Part shown: one piece after another, positions 22,901 to 31,331 of the stretch
Layout: every line of letters begins with the position of its first letter
Numbering within the stretch: the first letter of the stretch is position 1
Assembly (NCBI GenBank): GCA_946902875.1
Contig: OX336337.1
Span: forward strand, 3,410,001-3,474,000
Direction of reading: 5' to 3'
Origin: Nematopogon swammerdamellus
Lineage: Eukaryota; Arthropoda; Insecta; Lepidoptera; Adelidae
DNA length: 64,000 nt
Position numbers and translations under genes: made by a program
The notes under the pieces: model-generated
The model's input: the letters and a program-made list of their open reading frames with translations, nothing else
The model's database searches: none
What the model was told of the DNA's origin: nothing

Positions 22901-25900
22901 ATATCTGGTTCTGCCGCACGAGGTCACCAAAATGTGGCCCGTCGACTAGACCATTGCTGTGTACATAGTCGTATCAGCGCATGAGCTGATATCGAAGAGC
23001 CTCGACGACCACCTTGGGAGGCTCTCTCTGAGCGGTTGGGTCAAGAGCCAGATCTAGAAGGCAGACATGCTCAACACTGCACTCATTGTCCGGAGGTTTC
23101 TCTCCCAGGGACCCAACCATGGGTAGCCAGGGTTCGCCCCGCGCCGCCGCCGGTGGTGGTGGAAACTCTGTTTTTTTGTATAAATTTTAGTTTTAAATTT
23201 TGTAAATATGTAAAATTTATATTTAATACTTAACCTTTGAATATACATATTTCCAACAGCTGACGACCTCGAAATGAAAGCCGAAGCCATCACGGAGCTG
23301 GGCATCAGTCAGCTGAAGACGAATGACCTGAACAACTCTCTGAGCTCTTTCGAGAAGGCCCTCGCTATATGGATCTCAATTAACAACATGCAAGGAATAT
23401 GCGAGGGTCACATGCATGTCGCTTCGGCCTTGCAGAGGTATACCAGTTCTGGTAACAGCTTATTAATTAAGCCAGTGTAGCCAGCGATCGAAAGGGAAGT
23501 CTCCGATATGTCACCTGCCTTCTTGGAGGTGAGGCTGGTCAGAGCATGTGCTTTGGCACCTCTGGCTTAACGAACCGTACCGGATTACATAAAAAAGCTT
23601 CACTTTTCTAGAATAGCGATGTGTGCTTAGCGATCGTGTTTTAGCGTTGAATGACGTCACTAAAGCGGCGGGTGGCCGAGTGGTGTGGGCATCGGCTTCC
23701 GAGGTCCGCGGTTCGAATCCGGTCGGCGTGTACCAATGAGTTTTTTTCTGACGAAAAAATTTACCTGCTGCTTCACCGTTCGGAACCGGTGTAAAACTGT
23801 AGCTCCCTTCCCTTGCCCCTTACTAGGTGGTAGGCTCAAATTGTAGCCGACTGGGTTGGTACCACCGTATTGGATGTAAGATGGCCGCATAGCAGCGTCG
23901 GCTGTGTTCTCCTCTAGTCCAGTATAGCCAGCAATCCAGGGAAGTCTCCGGTATGGCACCTACCTTCTCGGAGGTGATATTGGCTGGTCAGAGCATGCGC
24001 TTTGGCCCCTCAGACTCAGCCACCCATATCGGATTACATAAAAAAAAAAACTAAAACGTTGTATAGGTAAGCAATATGGCGTCGCTTCCTAGAGGACGAT
24101 ATTTCACACCATAAACCTACGGTTTCCTTTCTAGGATAGCGCTGCCGCTACGTGGCGGTCGTCATGTAGCAGCGAATGACGTCACTATACTCTGTTCGAC
24201 CATTGTTGAGCGTTAGTCAACGCAAATAATGAGCGTTTAGATAGAGGCGAATTCTCTGAACCGGTGCGAACAGAATGTACTTTTGTAATCAGAGTTAATA
24301 ATTTTAAAAAATATATTAGGTAATAAAGTTTGTAAAGAAATAATGTAGAAATAGAAAAAAATCCTCAAATAAGATGAATAAAAAAAATTCCGAAATTCGT
24401 GTTATTCTGAAAAAAAAATCTATTAAAATTTGGATGGGATACTTTTGGAAACCCGCCCCTGAAACATTCCCCTCCGTTATATGCCGTCGTTTAAAATCTC
24501 ACTCCCTACTAACATACAAACGATACTGTGTACTAACTATTTCCATGTTATAATAAAATACTAGCTGTGCCCGCGGCTCCGCCCGCTCTCATATTTGACT
24601 CTGCTAACCTCACTAGCCATTTAGCGTGATAGTAAGTAGCCTATAGCTGATGGAAAGAATGAAGCTATCCGTAGAATTTTTTTTTATTAAAATCGGTTCA
24701 GTGGTTCTCGCGTTATAAGCGGACAGACAGAAAGTAGACGTTGGATCTTATTAAAGGTAAGGATAAATTAAAATTTATAAAATTAGAAATGTGTCTTAGT
24801 TACTTACTACCCAAGTAAAAAGCAACAATGTTTATAAATTACAGTAGGAATTGCGCCGCGCGTAAGAACAAACGCATGCGTCCGTTTCAAGTGACTTCCA
24901 ACTGAAGACTCAGCTATGTGAACGCGCATTCACCATCTCGGGGGTTGGGAGGCGCGGTAAACTGTGATGGATGAGTCACTCGCAACACTGGGCGAACAGA
25001 GTACAAGACGTTTTCAATGTATAAAAAACCCCCGACCCTTAAAAAGTGCAAAATAATTTCCGTTTACTTACTTAAAGGAGTCGGGAGACCGCTAAGTAAA
25101 TTAAAAATAAAAAAAATAGCACAGCTGCCATGTAGCAGCACCGCTTTGGTGTATACGAAGTAACATTCAAGTGTGTTTGTGTAAAGATTGATGAAACCCA
25201 AATCAGATTTGGCGACTACGAAGGAGCGGCAAAGAATCTCTCCACCATGGGTGCTCTAAGTATGCAGCACGGTCTGCGACGGCAGCTTGGTAGGGCCCTT
25301 CATCTCCTGGGAGAGCTGCACCTTCTTCGTGGGAGACCAGACATGGCCACACCGCATCTTAAGGAAGCCTTCAGCTGCTTCATGGGTGACATCACTCTTA
25401 CGGTACTTCTTTTTTCCTTTTTATTTTTACGTCTCGGGAAGTAGGTCCATTCCCTTCTTACCTTACTAGGTGGTAGAGTTTATCCCGGCCGGGTTTGTAC
25501 CACCCGACTGAGCGAAACGTCGTCGGTCGAAACGGCTATGTAAATAGTTCGTGTTTTCCGTCCAGTTCAGTGTAGCCGGCATGAAATGAAGGGAAGCACT
25601 GACGTAGCACCTAGTTCACCCGGTGTTATGGGCTAACTTCACGGATGTTGTATGTGATGTAGCCAACAATGTCAGTTTCCATAAAAAAAAACAATTTGTT
25701 AGTGTACAATATATTGCAAAGCATGAACTACGCCTGCCAATGCAAGAAACATGGAAGATTTATTTTTATTTTTATGGAATCTGTATGATCGATACATTAT
25801 CTACAACACCCGTCATAACACCTTGGTGAACTTCGCCAGTGCTTTAATTTTTCATCGTGCCGCCTACACTGAAGTGAACTGACAACACGAACTATATATT

Positions 25901-28187
25901 ATAGCGGCTTCGACTGTCTTTTATTATATAAGTAATTAATATAATTTTATTAATATAAGTACCGTGCAGCGCCGTCACTGGATACTGGCAGTAATAAACG
26001 GATTTTCTATTCGTTTGGTTGCCACTATTTAAAAAAATAAGAAGAAGGAGAAGAAGATCTCTCGAGCGCGAAAAGAGCGAAATTCGACCTCGGATGCAGT
26101 GCGGTAGTAACAATACTGATGGGCTCATCGTCTTTACTATCATTTTGATTTACGTTTTGTTTATAGACGTCCAGAAATATCAACCTTCCGGTTACAAAAT
26201 CCAGAAGTCTACTACCTGCACTCTTGCGAGTACAGAGATCATGTATGCCAGATCGACGCCCCCATAGCTGTACCGTTTTTTTCCGAAATAATCCCATGGG
26301 AATACACAGACTGCGATCTTTCCCCAGCCGATCCGAGCCACCACCCGTCCACCCGAAGGAACCCCCGACCGAAGTCGAGCCGGGGGTGAAGCCAACTGAT
26401 GGGCTCAACCCGACGACGACGACGGCACGTAGTAAGTTACGGAAAGGGACCTACAGTTTTACGTCGAATCCGAACCACAGCCAGCCTCGACCGCCAGACG
26501 GCCACTTATCCAAATTCTGCGCCTGGGCGTGCTTAACTTCGACGAGTGAACGGCAACGCATCGCACCACCGAACTACCGAGGCTGACAACCTGAAGTTGT
26601 TTCTGAATAAGGAATATAATTTTTATGGTCCCGACAGCATTGTCTTGCATTCCTGAGAAGTTGTTCCGAAAGTCCAGATAGACTGACTCTCGTTTCAAAG
26701 GAAAAGGCCATCACCCATTTTTTTTTATTTTCTTTAACCCGCCAGTAAAAATAACCATCGTATTCTGGTTAGAGTATTTAATACTATTCCCTAAGTTAGA
26801 ATTTCAATTTTTTTCAAATAATTTCCGAGGGACAATTTAAAAGTTTTTTATTGATTTTCTAGGATATTGCCAATTTGTGTAAATCGGTATTATGTTAATA
26901 ACGATTTATTTTGATGCTGTTTTATTTCTACGTTTTTATTTCTATTTTTTCTAATAAAAGATTTTATATCATTATTTACCAGAATATGATGTTCATTTTT
27001 AAGGGCCGGCCAAAATAAAGGCCCAACAATTTAAGAAGATTGGTTGATCGATCACCATTAGAATTTTGTTGTTTTCTAGGCTGGAGTTTTTCATGAATTC
27101 GGCCCGACTCTGAAAACCGATTCCGACCAAGAGTCCGTTATTGAATCATCGTCTTCTGCAAACATTGAAACAAATATATCTGAAGGCCTGGAGCTGCTGC
27201 ACGACAACAGAGAGAAACCAGCTTATATTGTTGAAGCAGAACAGTCTAGACTCATGATGGCTATTTCCTCAGGTTTGAGGCATTCATCTTCATAACGTAT
27301 ATATTCATACATCTTGACACAGCTTCACGCTTGTTTCCCAATGGGATACGCTGAGACGACGGATCTCCGCTTGCCACGAGCCTGGCACACCTTCGCCGCC
27401 TTTTCCACGCTCTGTTCGTCATACGTGCTCGTCGTTACGGCTATTAAGCACTTGACCCTTTTTGAGCATAGACCGGATTCTAGGTGCGTGCGGCTAGCAT
27501 GACTCTTCCACTCACATTCGCTCCATAATATATAAAAATATTTAGTTAGTCTCTCTCTTATCATCCTGCCTTTAATTTCCAAACTAAGTAATGTTAGGGT
27601 GAAGTTATTATTCTTTTTCGTTGACTTGGCTATTAAAGTTATGAAAACTAGCTTATCTTGAAATTTGTTCTATTACGATCTTGAAATATGACTTAAGTAC
27701 ATCTCGTGGCCTGTTAGTTCTGTAGAAATTGCCTCTATGGAATTTAGGCCATAATGCAAAGTGTTCTCTCATCCAAGACTAAAATCAGGACCAAAAAATA
27801 ACACAAACTACCTATACGTAGTACATACATCACTATGTATCGCAACAATCGGGGTAAGACGAGCAATCGCTAATTTTCTGTAAGAGCTCGGGTAAATTTC
27901 AGCACAACACCGATCACCACGTTTAACTACGCGCAGTCTCGTGACAATATTGATACTAATCACAATATCCGCGATAATTTAGCAAATTATCTTCAGGTCA
28001 AGAGAAGATGGGGTCCTACTTCCGACATCTGATACAAGGAGGAGATTGTGCCGTAGCACGAACCCAGATCATAGAGTGGAAGCTCCATGGAGACGGCTGG
28101 TGGGTGGTGAGGAGGCGCCACGACCTGACTCCGTGTCCCTGCCCGAAACACAATCGCAACGCTCTTGACATATTGAGGTACTTGTAG
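13744..28187 (+). CDS. TTC29: TTC29-like tetratricopeptide protein (7 exons)
   Basis: Exons 13744-13904, 14826-15037, 17376-17567, 23260-23437, 25207-25402, 27080-27272 and 27997-28187 have AG/GT borders. Their phases agree at all six junctions and give 1323 nt (440 residues plus TAG). Tetratricopeptide helices are visible at about residues 196-229 (ELGISQLK, then LSSFEKALAI), 236-269 (GHMHVASALQ, FGDYEGAAKN) and 276-307 (ALHLLGELHLLRGRP, LKEAF). The C-terminal stretch (AISSGQEKMGSYF, then IIEWKLHGD) matches the pattern at the end of vertebrate TTC29, whose human form is about 475 residues. TTC29 is an axonemal protein needed for sperm flagellar function, so testis expression is expected. Family assignment is from recalled sequence and could instead be a related TPR protein. 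The start is the first ATG after upstream stops. Introns are 0.7-5.7 kb and rich in SINEs. Confidence 0.75.
14007..14222 (-). repeat. SINE family D copy, lacking head
   Basis: Contains ggtaagaagagtaatcggtg, aggacaagataacc and ggtgagaggtggctagcct. Truncated at the same base as the copy at 14553-14770, and both continue into actctagata, which is not SINE sequence. Confidence 0.75.
14245..14540 (-). repeat. Interspersed repeat between two family D copies
   Basis: Ends gcgagcaaaagctagta, the reverse of the actagcttttgc terminus. Inside are ctataccatcaccctaaatagc and a gagagagatagaatataaga patch, shared with 50398-50480. Confidence 0.55.
14553..14770 (-). repeat. SINE family D copy, twin of 14007-14222
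   Basis: Same truncation and same non-SINE flank (cctactctagata) as the copy 546 bp upstream. This points to local duplication rather than two insertions. It lies about 55 bp from the exon 2 acceptor. Confidence 0.75.
14826..15037 (+). CDS. TTC29: TTC29-like exon 2
   Basis: Acceptor cttccag|A, donor TACG|gtaatt. Encodes residues 54-124, helical (LCIIWELEETGFADSAAHL, LAQDEIGIVVNLRKRP). The phase with exon 1 makes an AGA codon, and with exon 3 a GAT codon. The upstream polypyrimidine tract is modest. Confidence 0.8.
15124..15440 (-). repeat. SINE family A with short head
   Basis: Poly-T and a mutated ctttatagaaactgac at the left, head end ccccacactgta at the right, core accaccta between. Inserted about 90 bp downstream of the exon 2 donor. 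Confidence 0.85.
15525..15900. repeat. Family G fragments, both orientations
   Basis: Left part (ttttttagggttctctta, ccgtctgtctctccg) is reverse-oriented. Right part (gccaagtacgagtcgaactc) is forward-oriented. A rearranged or doubly inserted copy. The following 15760-15900 is unassigned. Confidence 0.5.
15958..16412 (+). repeat. Two tandem family E copies
   Basis: Copies 15958-16176 and 16177-16412, each from acaagctgtgcccgcgg to ttattataggta, are joined head to tail with no extra bases. The second carries an expanded (CACTCAGA)n stretch and ends in an (AAGG)n tail. Either one inserted into the other's terminal tail or they duplicated in place. Confidence 0.8.
16592..16730. mobile_element. 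~140-bp MITE
   Basis: Ends aaggcccacttgcaccaa and ttggtgcaagtgggcct are inverted. The interior (agttaagtagcgagttatgg, ggtgctagcttaacgag) matches the copy at 61584-61724. Both copies are flanked by TAA-like sequence. No coding capacity. Confidence 0.85.
17376..17567 (+). CDS. TTC29: TTC29-like exon 3
   Basis: Acceptor ttattacag|AT, donor GACAAAT|gtaatt. Encodes about residues 125-188, including DIQKEALSFLDLAVFFAEE and YLASIAVAVNIM, an alpha-helical repeat-like segment. The last 38 bp of the exon and the donor are the first unit of the tandem array that fills the start of intron 3. Confidence 0.8.
17530..18990 (+). repeat. 12-unit, ~118-bp array carrying the exon 3 splice donor
   Basis: Units begin with ttgcaaatac(t/c)actacggg near 17530, 17647, 17765, 17884, 18001, 18119, 18234, 18356, 18476, 18595, 18715 and 18862. 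Each carries the exon-end segment, gacaaatgtaattata with the donor, a tttttcag or tttctcag acceptor-like site, and atactaagcatg, which resembles a branch point. The donor GT is lost in the units at 18356 and 18595 (aaatataatt). Units 2-3 and 4-5 are near-identical pairs, indicating a 235-bp higher-order step. Confidence 0.9.
19443..20153. mobile_element. Palindromic element split by a SINE
   Basis: The right arm 20044-20153 is continuous. The left arm is in two pieces, 19443-19524 and 19974-20017, separated by a family A SINE. Arms share aaaaagtgttttg, cattgcaccgactt, gaacttaaaagtgttaaata and ggtacaaaagcaca. The loop is about 26 bp. Confidence 0.8.
19525..19978 (-). repeat. SINE family A carrying both head modules
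   Basis: Reverse-strand order from the head: ccgtgtggggccggtag, cccactgcatctctcc, cgtaaaagtcgactaagg, then gtcagcctcggtagctcagt, the 5S-like ggatgggtgaccgct, ggttcggattccac, core, tail. It is the only copy here with the two heads in series. Confidence 0.85.
20170..20590. repeat. Unassigned repeat-like sequence
   Basis: Contains ccatatctcgaaaactactgg and a gaagaagtcggttaaaaata motif of the sort found in moth interspersed repeats. Boundaries are unclear and there is no gene. Confidence 0.4.
20590..21135 (+). repeat. SINE family D interrupted by a family B element
   Basis: Family D sequence runs 20590-20758 (cacctctcaccttgg, gggtcttcgtgcc, tgcttgatag) and resumes near 21022 (tacgtggtgatcggtg, ttatcgggatatagcgtgtg). 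The break is filled by a reverse family B copy. Confidence 0.8.
20759..21021 (-). repeat. SINE family B inserted in family D
   Basis: T run, tatgtaatccggtatgtg, atcacctccgagaaggt, ccctggattgccggctata, then core accacctagtaagg and ctacagttttacac. The tRNA-like head is missing. Confidence 0.85.
21224..21756. other. GC-rich spacer with short tandem repeat
   Basis: 21318-21405 repeats catgggcgcagaaga-type units about four times. Several frames stay open through 21760, but codon content is not convincing and opposite-strand frames are equally open. Probably non-LTR debris upstream of the fragments that follow. Confidence 0.4.
21757..22019 (+). pseudogene. RTE-type reverse transcriptase C-terminus, 5'-truncated
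   Basis: From 21767 to the TGA at 22001-22003 one frame reads KLKWQWAGHVSRR, then GRPPARWDGDI and DWRKIGEVYVQQW. This is the familiar C-terminal tail of RTE-type endonuclease-reverse transcriptases. It ends in a (CTGA)n tail, as RTE insertions do. It splits the first copy of the next repeat, whose undisturbed twin is at 22640. Confidence 0.8.
22020..22505 (+). pseudogene. Non-LTR retrotransposon C-terminal domain, copy 1
   Basis: Reads LVLENGHVRLYWDRSIITD, then NRPDIVIVDREARR, then in a shifted frame DIAVPHDGNLV, IVVPIVVSAHGLIAKSL and RIVRRFLSL. These are conserved blocks of a retrotransposon C-terminal region. Frameshifts and a stop make it inactive. The 'RPDI...DIAVP' pattern is PD-(D/E)xK-like (inference). 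Confidence 0.7.
22626..23150 (+). pseudogene. Non-LTR retrotransposon C-terminal domain, copy 2
   Basis: Diverged duplicate of 22020-22505 beginning aataataataaccagcaactt. It retains the nucleotides for the LVSKEAE and RIVRRFLS-type blocks but has more frameshifts. It lacks the RTE insertion and so shows the pre-insertion sequence. Confidence 0.7.
23260..23437 (+). CDS. TTC29: TTC29-like exon 4 (TPR)
   Basis: Acceptor ttccaacag|CT, donor CAGAG|gtatac. Encodes about residues 189-247: DDLEMKAEAITELGISQLK, then SSFEKALAIWISINN, then GHMHVASALQR. Spacing of small and aromatic residues fits a TPR followed by the first helix of another. Phases match exons 3 and 5. Confidence 0.9.
23479..23597 (+). 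repeat. SINE family B 3' fragment
   Basis: Begins ccagcgatcgaaagggaagt and ends ccggattacataaaaaa. It lies about 40 bp from the exon 4 donor, as remnant SINEs often do in this window. Confidence 0.75.
23661..24050 (+). repeat. SINE family B, full length, tRNA-derived head
   Basis: The head has A-box-like gtggccgagtgg (23672-23683) and perfect B-box ggttcgaatcc (23710-23720) in a Leu/Ser-tRNA-like arrangement. The shared core (ttactaggtggtagg, gggttggtaccaccg) and family B tail follow, ending atcggattacataaaaaaa. The best full-length copy here. It is not a functional tRNA because no acceptor stem closes around the boxes. Confidence 0.85.
24563..24765 (+). repeat. Interspersed repeat family E
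   Basis: Starts agctgtgcccgcggctccgc and ends attaaaggtaagga. A few internal deletions relative to 16177-16412. Confidence 0.75.
25207..25402 (+). CDS. TTC29: TTC29-like exon 5 (TPR)
   Basis: Acceptor aaatcag|A, donor ACG|gtactt. Encodes about residues 248-313 with FGDYEGAAKNLSTMGALS and GRALHLLGELHLLRGRP, a clear TPR pair. The chosen donor keeps phase 0 with exon 6. A second possible donor (G|gtgaca at 25386) would not fit the downstream phase. Confidence 0.85.
25434..25690 (+). repeat. SINE family A, 5'-truncated
   Basis: Runs from the core (cttaccttactaggtggtag) to the tail ending gtcagtttccataaaaaaa. Inserted about 30 bp downstream of the exon 5 donor. Confidence 0.8.
25766..25920 (-). 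repeat. Diverged SINE family A tail half
   Basis: Starts tttttatggaatctgtatga and carries acattatctacaacacccgt and cgtgccgcctacactga, recognisable but old. Confidence 0.6.
26167..26430 (+). other. Exon-like open segment outside the gene model
   Basis: Has a good acceptor (tgtttatag|ACG) and strong donor (cacgta|gtaagt). One frame reads NPEVYYLHSCEYRDH and SEIIPWEYTDCDLSPAD for 73 codons, then hits TGA. Another is open throughout and ends in proline-rich EPPPVHPKEPPTEVEP. Neither joins exon 5 to exon 6 in phase with ordinary splice sites, so I left it out of the CDS. It could be an alternative or decayed exon, or part of another transcript. Confidence 0.4.
26445..26590 (-). repeat. SINE head fragment, tRNA/5S-like
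   Basis: Reverse copy: ctacagttttacg, gaatccgaaccac, then a diverged 5S-like stretch and ccgaactaccgaggctgac (reverse of the A-box-like end). It starts 15 bp after the donor-like site of the exon-like segment. Confidence 0.7.
26600..27060. other. Intron 5 remainder
   Basis: AT-rich, no repeat family recognised. Confidence 0.4.
27080..27272 (+). CDS. TTC29: TTC29-like exon 6
   Basis: Acceptor tgttttctag|GCT, donor TCAG|gtttga. Encodes about residues 314-377: AGVFHEFGPTLK, an acidic serine-rich segment (DQESVIESSSSANIE), then YIVEAEQSRLMMAISSG. The last part aligns with the post-TPR region of TTC29. The serine-rich stretch appears lineage-specific. Confidence 0.85.
27300..27560. repeat. Interspersed repeat shared with the 2496-bp unit border
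   Basis: The segment with cgcttgtttcccaatgggat, ggatctccgcttgccacga and cttccactcacattc resembles 36755-36915 and 39160-39650 (gatctccacttgccacga, cttccgctcacattc). A dispersed family. Confidence 0.55.
27837..27932 (-). repeat. SINE family D 3' fragment
   Basis: Contains caatcggggtaagacgagca and cagcacaacaccgatcacca. It lies about 65 bp from the last acceptor of the TTC29-like gene. Confidence 0.65.
27997..28187 (+). CDS. TTC29: TTC29-like exon 7 (stop codon)
   Basis: Acceptor tatcttcag|GT, TAG at 28185-28187. Encodes residues 377-440: QEKMGSYFRHLIQGGD, TQIIEWKLHGDGWW and a basic Cys/His tail (HDLTPCPCPKHNR). The first two blocks match the end of TTC29. The Cys-rich tail is not something I recognise. 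No clear AATAAA was found in the 150 bp downstream. Confidence 0.85.
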
Positions 28188-28274
28188 TGGCGGATTGATC
28201 GATAGTTCGGAAAAGGGTGTTAAGAGTGCGATCGCATTAGGCGGAACTGGCCCCACTGCAGCGGAGCGGCCGGC

Positions 28275-28810
28275 GCATAAAAGAGGTTTTATGTAAACAA
28301 AAATGGGTGGTTGTACCGAGGGATCGATGGTGCAGTCGGCAGAGCCAAAATCACTTCTCCTCGCGCAACCACGCTTAGTGAAGCGCCATTCCAGTAGATT
28401 TGCCTTTGACATACGGATTGATGCCTGGCTGTATGTATAGCCTGTTAATACGACATTTGAAGACCACGTTTAATGATTCGGCAAGCACGCTCGCCGGAAG
28501 ACAAGTTCCACGCCATAGCGGGTAGACAAAGGAACGATTTTGAGGATGAGTCCTCAAAAAATCCCAATATCAACAACAAAATTGTGCTGAGTCTCTCTGC
28601 GACGAGTGCTGCGGCGATAGGACTGGTGACAGGGATAAGGGATGATAGTTCCTCAGAGCAGCTCCCGTGACAGTGCCTGTAAAACAGACTAAGCGAACCT
28701 ACAAATCGTCACAGTCACAGGACTGAGAGACTCCACCGGACCATCTGTACATTTCAAAATGTTCTTGCGTTTCTTAATCTTCTCATTAACACCTAAGTTG
28801 AATTACACGC
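28275..28810. repeat. Two dispersed repeat fragments
   Basis: 28275-28470 matches 10088-10249. 28540-28810 (gtgctgagtctctctgcgac, gcggcgataggactggtgac) matches 37030-37230 and 37395-37425. No gene. Confidence 0.6.
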
Positions 28811-28820
28811 GTATTGCATT

Positions 28821-29803
28821 ACTAGCTTTTGCCCGCGGCTTCGCTCGCGTGAAATTCGTATTTCAAAGAAGAAAGTAAGTAACTGAGGGCGAGGCCGAAG
28901 GTCGAACTGCATTCAGGAAGACTATAGACCTTCTCGAAGAAAGTAAGTTACTGAGGGCGAGGCCGAAGGCCGACCTTCGTTCAGAAAGACTATAAACCTT
29001 CTCGAAGAAAGTAAATAAGAAAGGGCGAGGCCGTAGGTCGAGCTGCGTTCAGGAAAACGATAAACCATCTATAAGTAAAAAGTAATTAAAGGCGAGGCCG
29101 AAGGCCGAGCTGTGTTCATGAAGACCATAAACCTTCTCGAAGAAAGTAAGTAATTAAGGCCGAGCTGCGTTCAGTAACACAATATTCCTTCTCGAAGACA
29201 GTAAGTCACCGAGAAGGTTTATAGTCTTCCTGAACGCAGCTGGGCCTTCGGCCTCATCCATAGTTTATACTTACTTTCACCGAGAAGGTTTATAGTCTTC
29301 CTGAACGCAGCTCGGCCTTCGGCCTCGCCCTAAGTTACTTACTTTCTTCGAGAAGGCTTATGCTCTTGCTGAACGGAGCTCGGCCTTCGGCGTCACCCTT
29401 AATTACTTACTTTCATAGATAAGGTTTATCGTCCTCCTGAACGCAGCTCGGCCTTCGGCCTCGCCCTTTGTTACTTACTTTCTTCGAGAAGGTTTATGGT
29501 CTTCTTGAACGCAGAGCGGCCTTCGGCCTTGCCCTTAGTTACTTACTTTCTTCGAGAAGGTTTATAGACTTCCTGAACGCAGCTCGGCCTGCGGCCTCGC
29601 CCTTTGTTACTTACTTTCTTCGAGGACGATTATAGTCTTTCTGAACGCGGCTCGGCCTTCGGCCTCGCCCTCAGAAACTTACTTTCTTCGAGAAGGTTTA
29701 TAGTCTTTCTGAATGCAGCTCGGCTTTCGGCCTCACCCTCAGTTACTTACTTTCTTCTTTGAAATACGAATTTCACGCCAGCGAAGCCACGGGCAAAAGC
29801 TAG
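28821..29803. mobile_element. ~980-bp foldback element with inverted minisatellite arms
   Basis: Ends are actagcttttgcccgcggct and its near-perfect reverse complement, followed inward by aaattcgtatttcaaagaag and gaaagtaagtaactgagggc. From there about five 68-bp units run in reverse orientation to about 29205, then about eight run forward to 29750. Each unit carries the ggccttcggcc inverted core. No open frame of interest. The same unit occurs without long arms at 3262-3560. Confidence 0.9.
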
Positions 29804-29809
29804 TTAATC

Positions 29810-30043
29810 TATAAAAATCATTAATAATAATTAATTACTCTTGAAACAAATTGAAAAAAAATCTTCTAACTTTGATGACTCGCTGTACCTGCAAATAATA
29901 ATAATTATTATGTTCTATATTATTGTTGTATATGTGTTTTGTATGTGCGTTACTTAGAAACTAAGCATTGACTATTTTCCCGGTACATGTTTCGTGTCGG
30001 TGACGTCATATTTTAGCTTACCTACATGCATCCCACCTTGTAC
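29810..30043. other. Intergenic, homologous to 11733-11800
   Basis: 29980-30043 matches 11733-11800 (gtttcgtgtcg, tgacgtcatattttagctta, catgcatccca). The match continues on the far side of the next element, marking its insertion site. Confidence 0.6.
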
Positions 30044-30483
30044 ATATCGAGGGCATCAAGCTGAAAGGTCTTATCTACAAAATTTTCGAAATTGACTTTT
30101 TGGGGCGAATCGCCATATTTGAACTAGCTCTACAACATACTGAAATGGCGTAAGCGTAACTCCACTATAAGGATTAGATAGCCGATAACGTAAGGGCGTA
30201 TTTACCACAATTTCTTACCTCACTTACGAGCTGAAAGGTCGTAAGAGGACTTTCGCCCCAAAAACTTTACGCATTTTCGAACTGAAAGATTTCGTACTGA
30301 CTTATGTACGAGATACGCCCTTTTGTTCACTTTCCCTGTGAGTTTCGCCCTTATAAGTTTAATTTGTATGGAATAGCACACAATATTTTTCGTTATTGTT
30401 ATGACTCCAGAATGTGTGTCTTATTTCATCCATATTGCTAAAACCGTTTCCGAGAAACCTATTATAATACATAATAATATGTT

Positions 30484-30903
30484 ATATAAGGTCTTTCAAA
30501 ATTAGATAATAGTACGCTAAGGGGGAGGGGGGGGGGGGGGGGGGGGCTTCTGTGTCGGAAATAGGTCACTTTTGAAGAACAAATCATTTTTTTTTACAAA
30601 AAGAAATTTTTAAAACCACAATTTCAGTTTTATTAGTATGGAATAGAAAGAATTTGATTTTTTTGACCAACTTACACGTTTCACAACATCATAATGGTAA
30701 TGAAGACTTTTTTGTTACTGTTATGAAACTGAATCGATTAGGCTATAAAAATCAACCACCAATTTTTTTATTTAAATACATAAAAAAATATTTTAGGTAT
30801 GTACTTTCGTAAAATAGAAAAGCCCAAGGTCCAAAAAATTTTATATATGATACAGAATCCTTCCCTTAGCGTACTATTAACTAATTTTGAATGACCTTAT
30901 ATA
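30484..30903. mobile_element. ~420-bp MITE with a long G run
   Basis: TIRs of about 40 bp (taaggt, caaaattag, atagtacgctaaggg) inverted at the right end near 30863-30903, TA-rich flanks. A run of over 20 G, broken once near its start, sits directly inside the left TIR. Nested in the 1968-bp element. Confidence 0.85.
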
Positions 30904-31072
30904 GGTACATACAAGAATGGCTCACTTAAAGTACCTAATAGGATGAACTTAATACGACATACAAATTCTGGGATCACAAAGTACGCCTAATTAGCTATCA
31001 AATTTTTGAAATTAGTTTAGACCAAAATACGTTACTCGGTACCACAGAATAGATATAGTACTGGTACTATTA

Positions 31073-31331
31073 GAGAGCGTTCCATATAAAAGTTCCCTTC
31101 GCCGTTATGTTGGCTCCACTGTCTATCTGTCAAAATAGCGTTGAGGGTTGCTATGTGTACAGATTTACCCGTAATTATCAGTATTTACAGTATTTTTTGC
31201 ACGGTAAATACCGATTACATTATTAGGTAATATAATCTTCACAATCTGGCAACAGGAATTTAAGCACTGGCAGTGACACTGGCAGTGGAGCCAACATAAC
31301 GGCGATGGGAACTTTTAGTTGGAACGCTCTC
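31073..31331. mobile_element. ~260-bp MITE with TA duplication
   Basis: gagagcgttcca and cgccgttatgttggctccac at the left are inverted at the right (gtggagccaacataacggcg, ggaacgctctc). TA flanks both ends, as expected for Tc1/mariner-type non-autonomous elements. Nested in the 1968-bp element. Confidence 0.9.

Noticed and set aside
23663..23735. Possible tRNA gene with A and B boxes
   Set aside because: No acceptor stem or anticodon arm closes around the boxes, and the sequence runs straight into a SINE core and poly-A tail.
25691..25765. Extra TTC29-like exon between two SINEs (VQYIAKHELRL in one frame)
   Set aside because: It resembles part of TTC29 only weakly, has no donor, and exon 5 joins exon 6 directly in phase without it. 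The matching TTC29 block is already supplied by exons 6 and 7.
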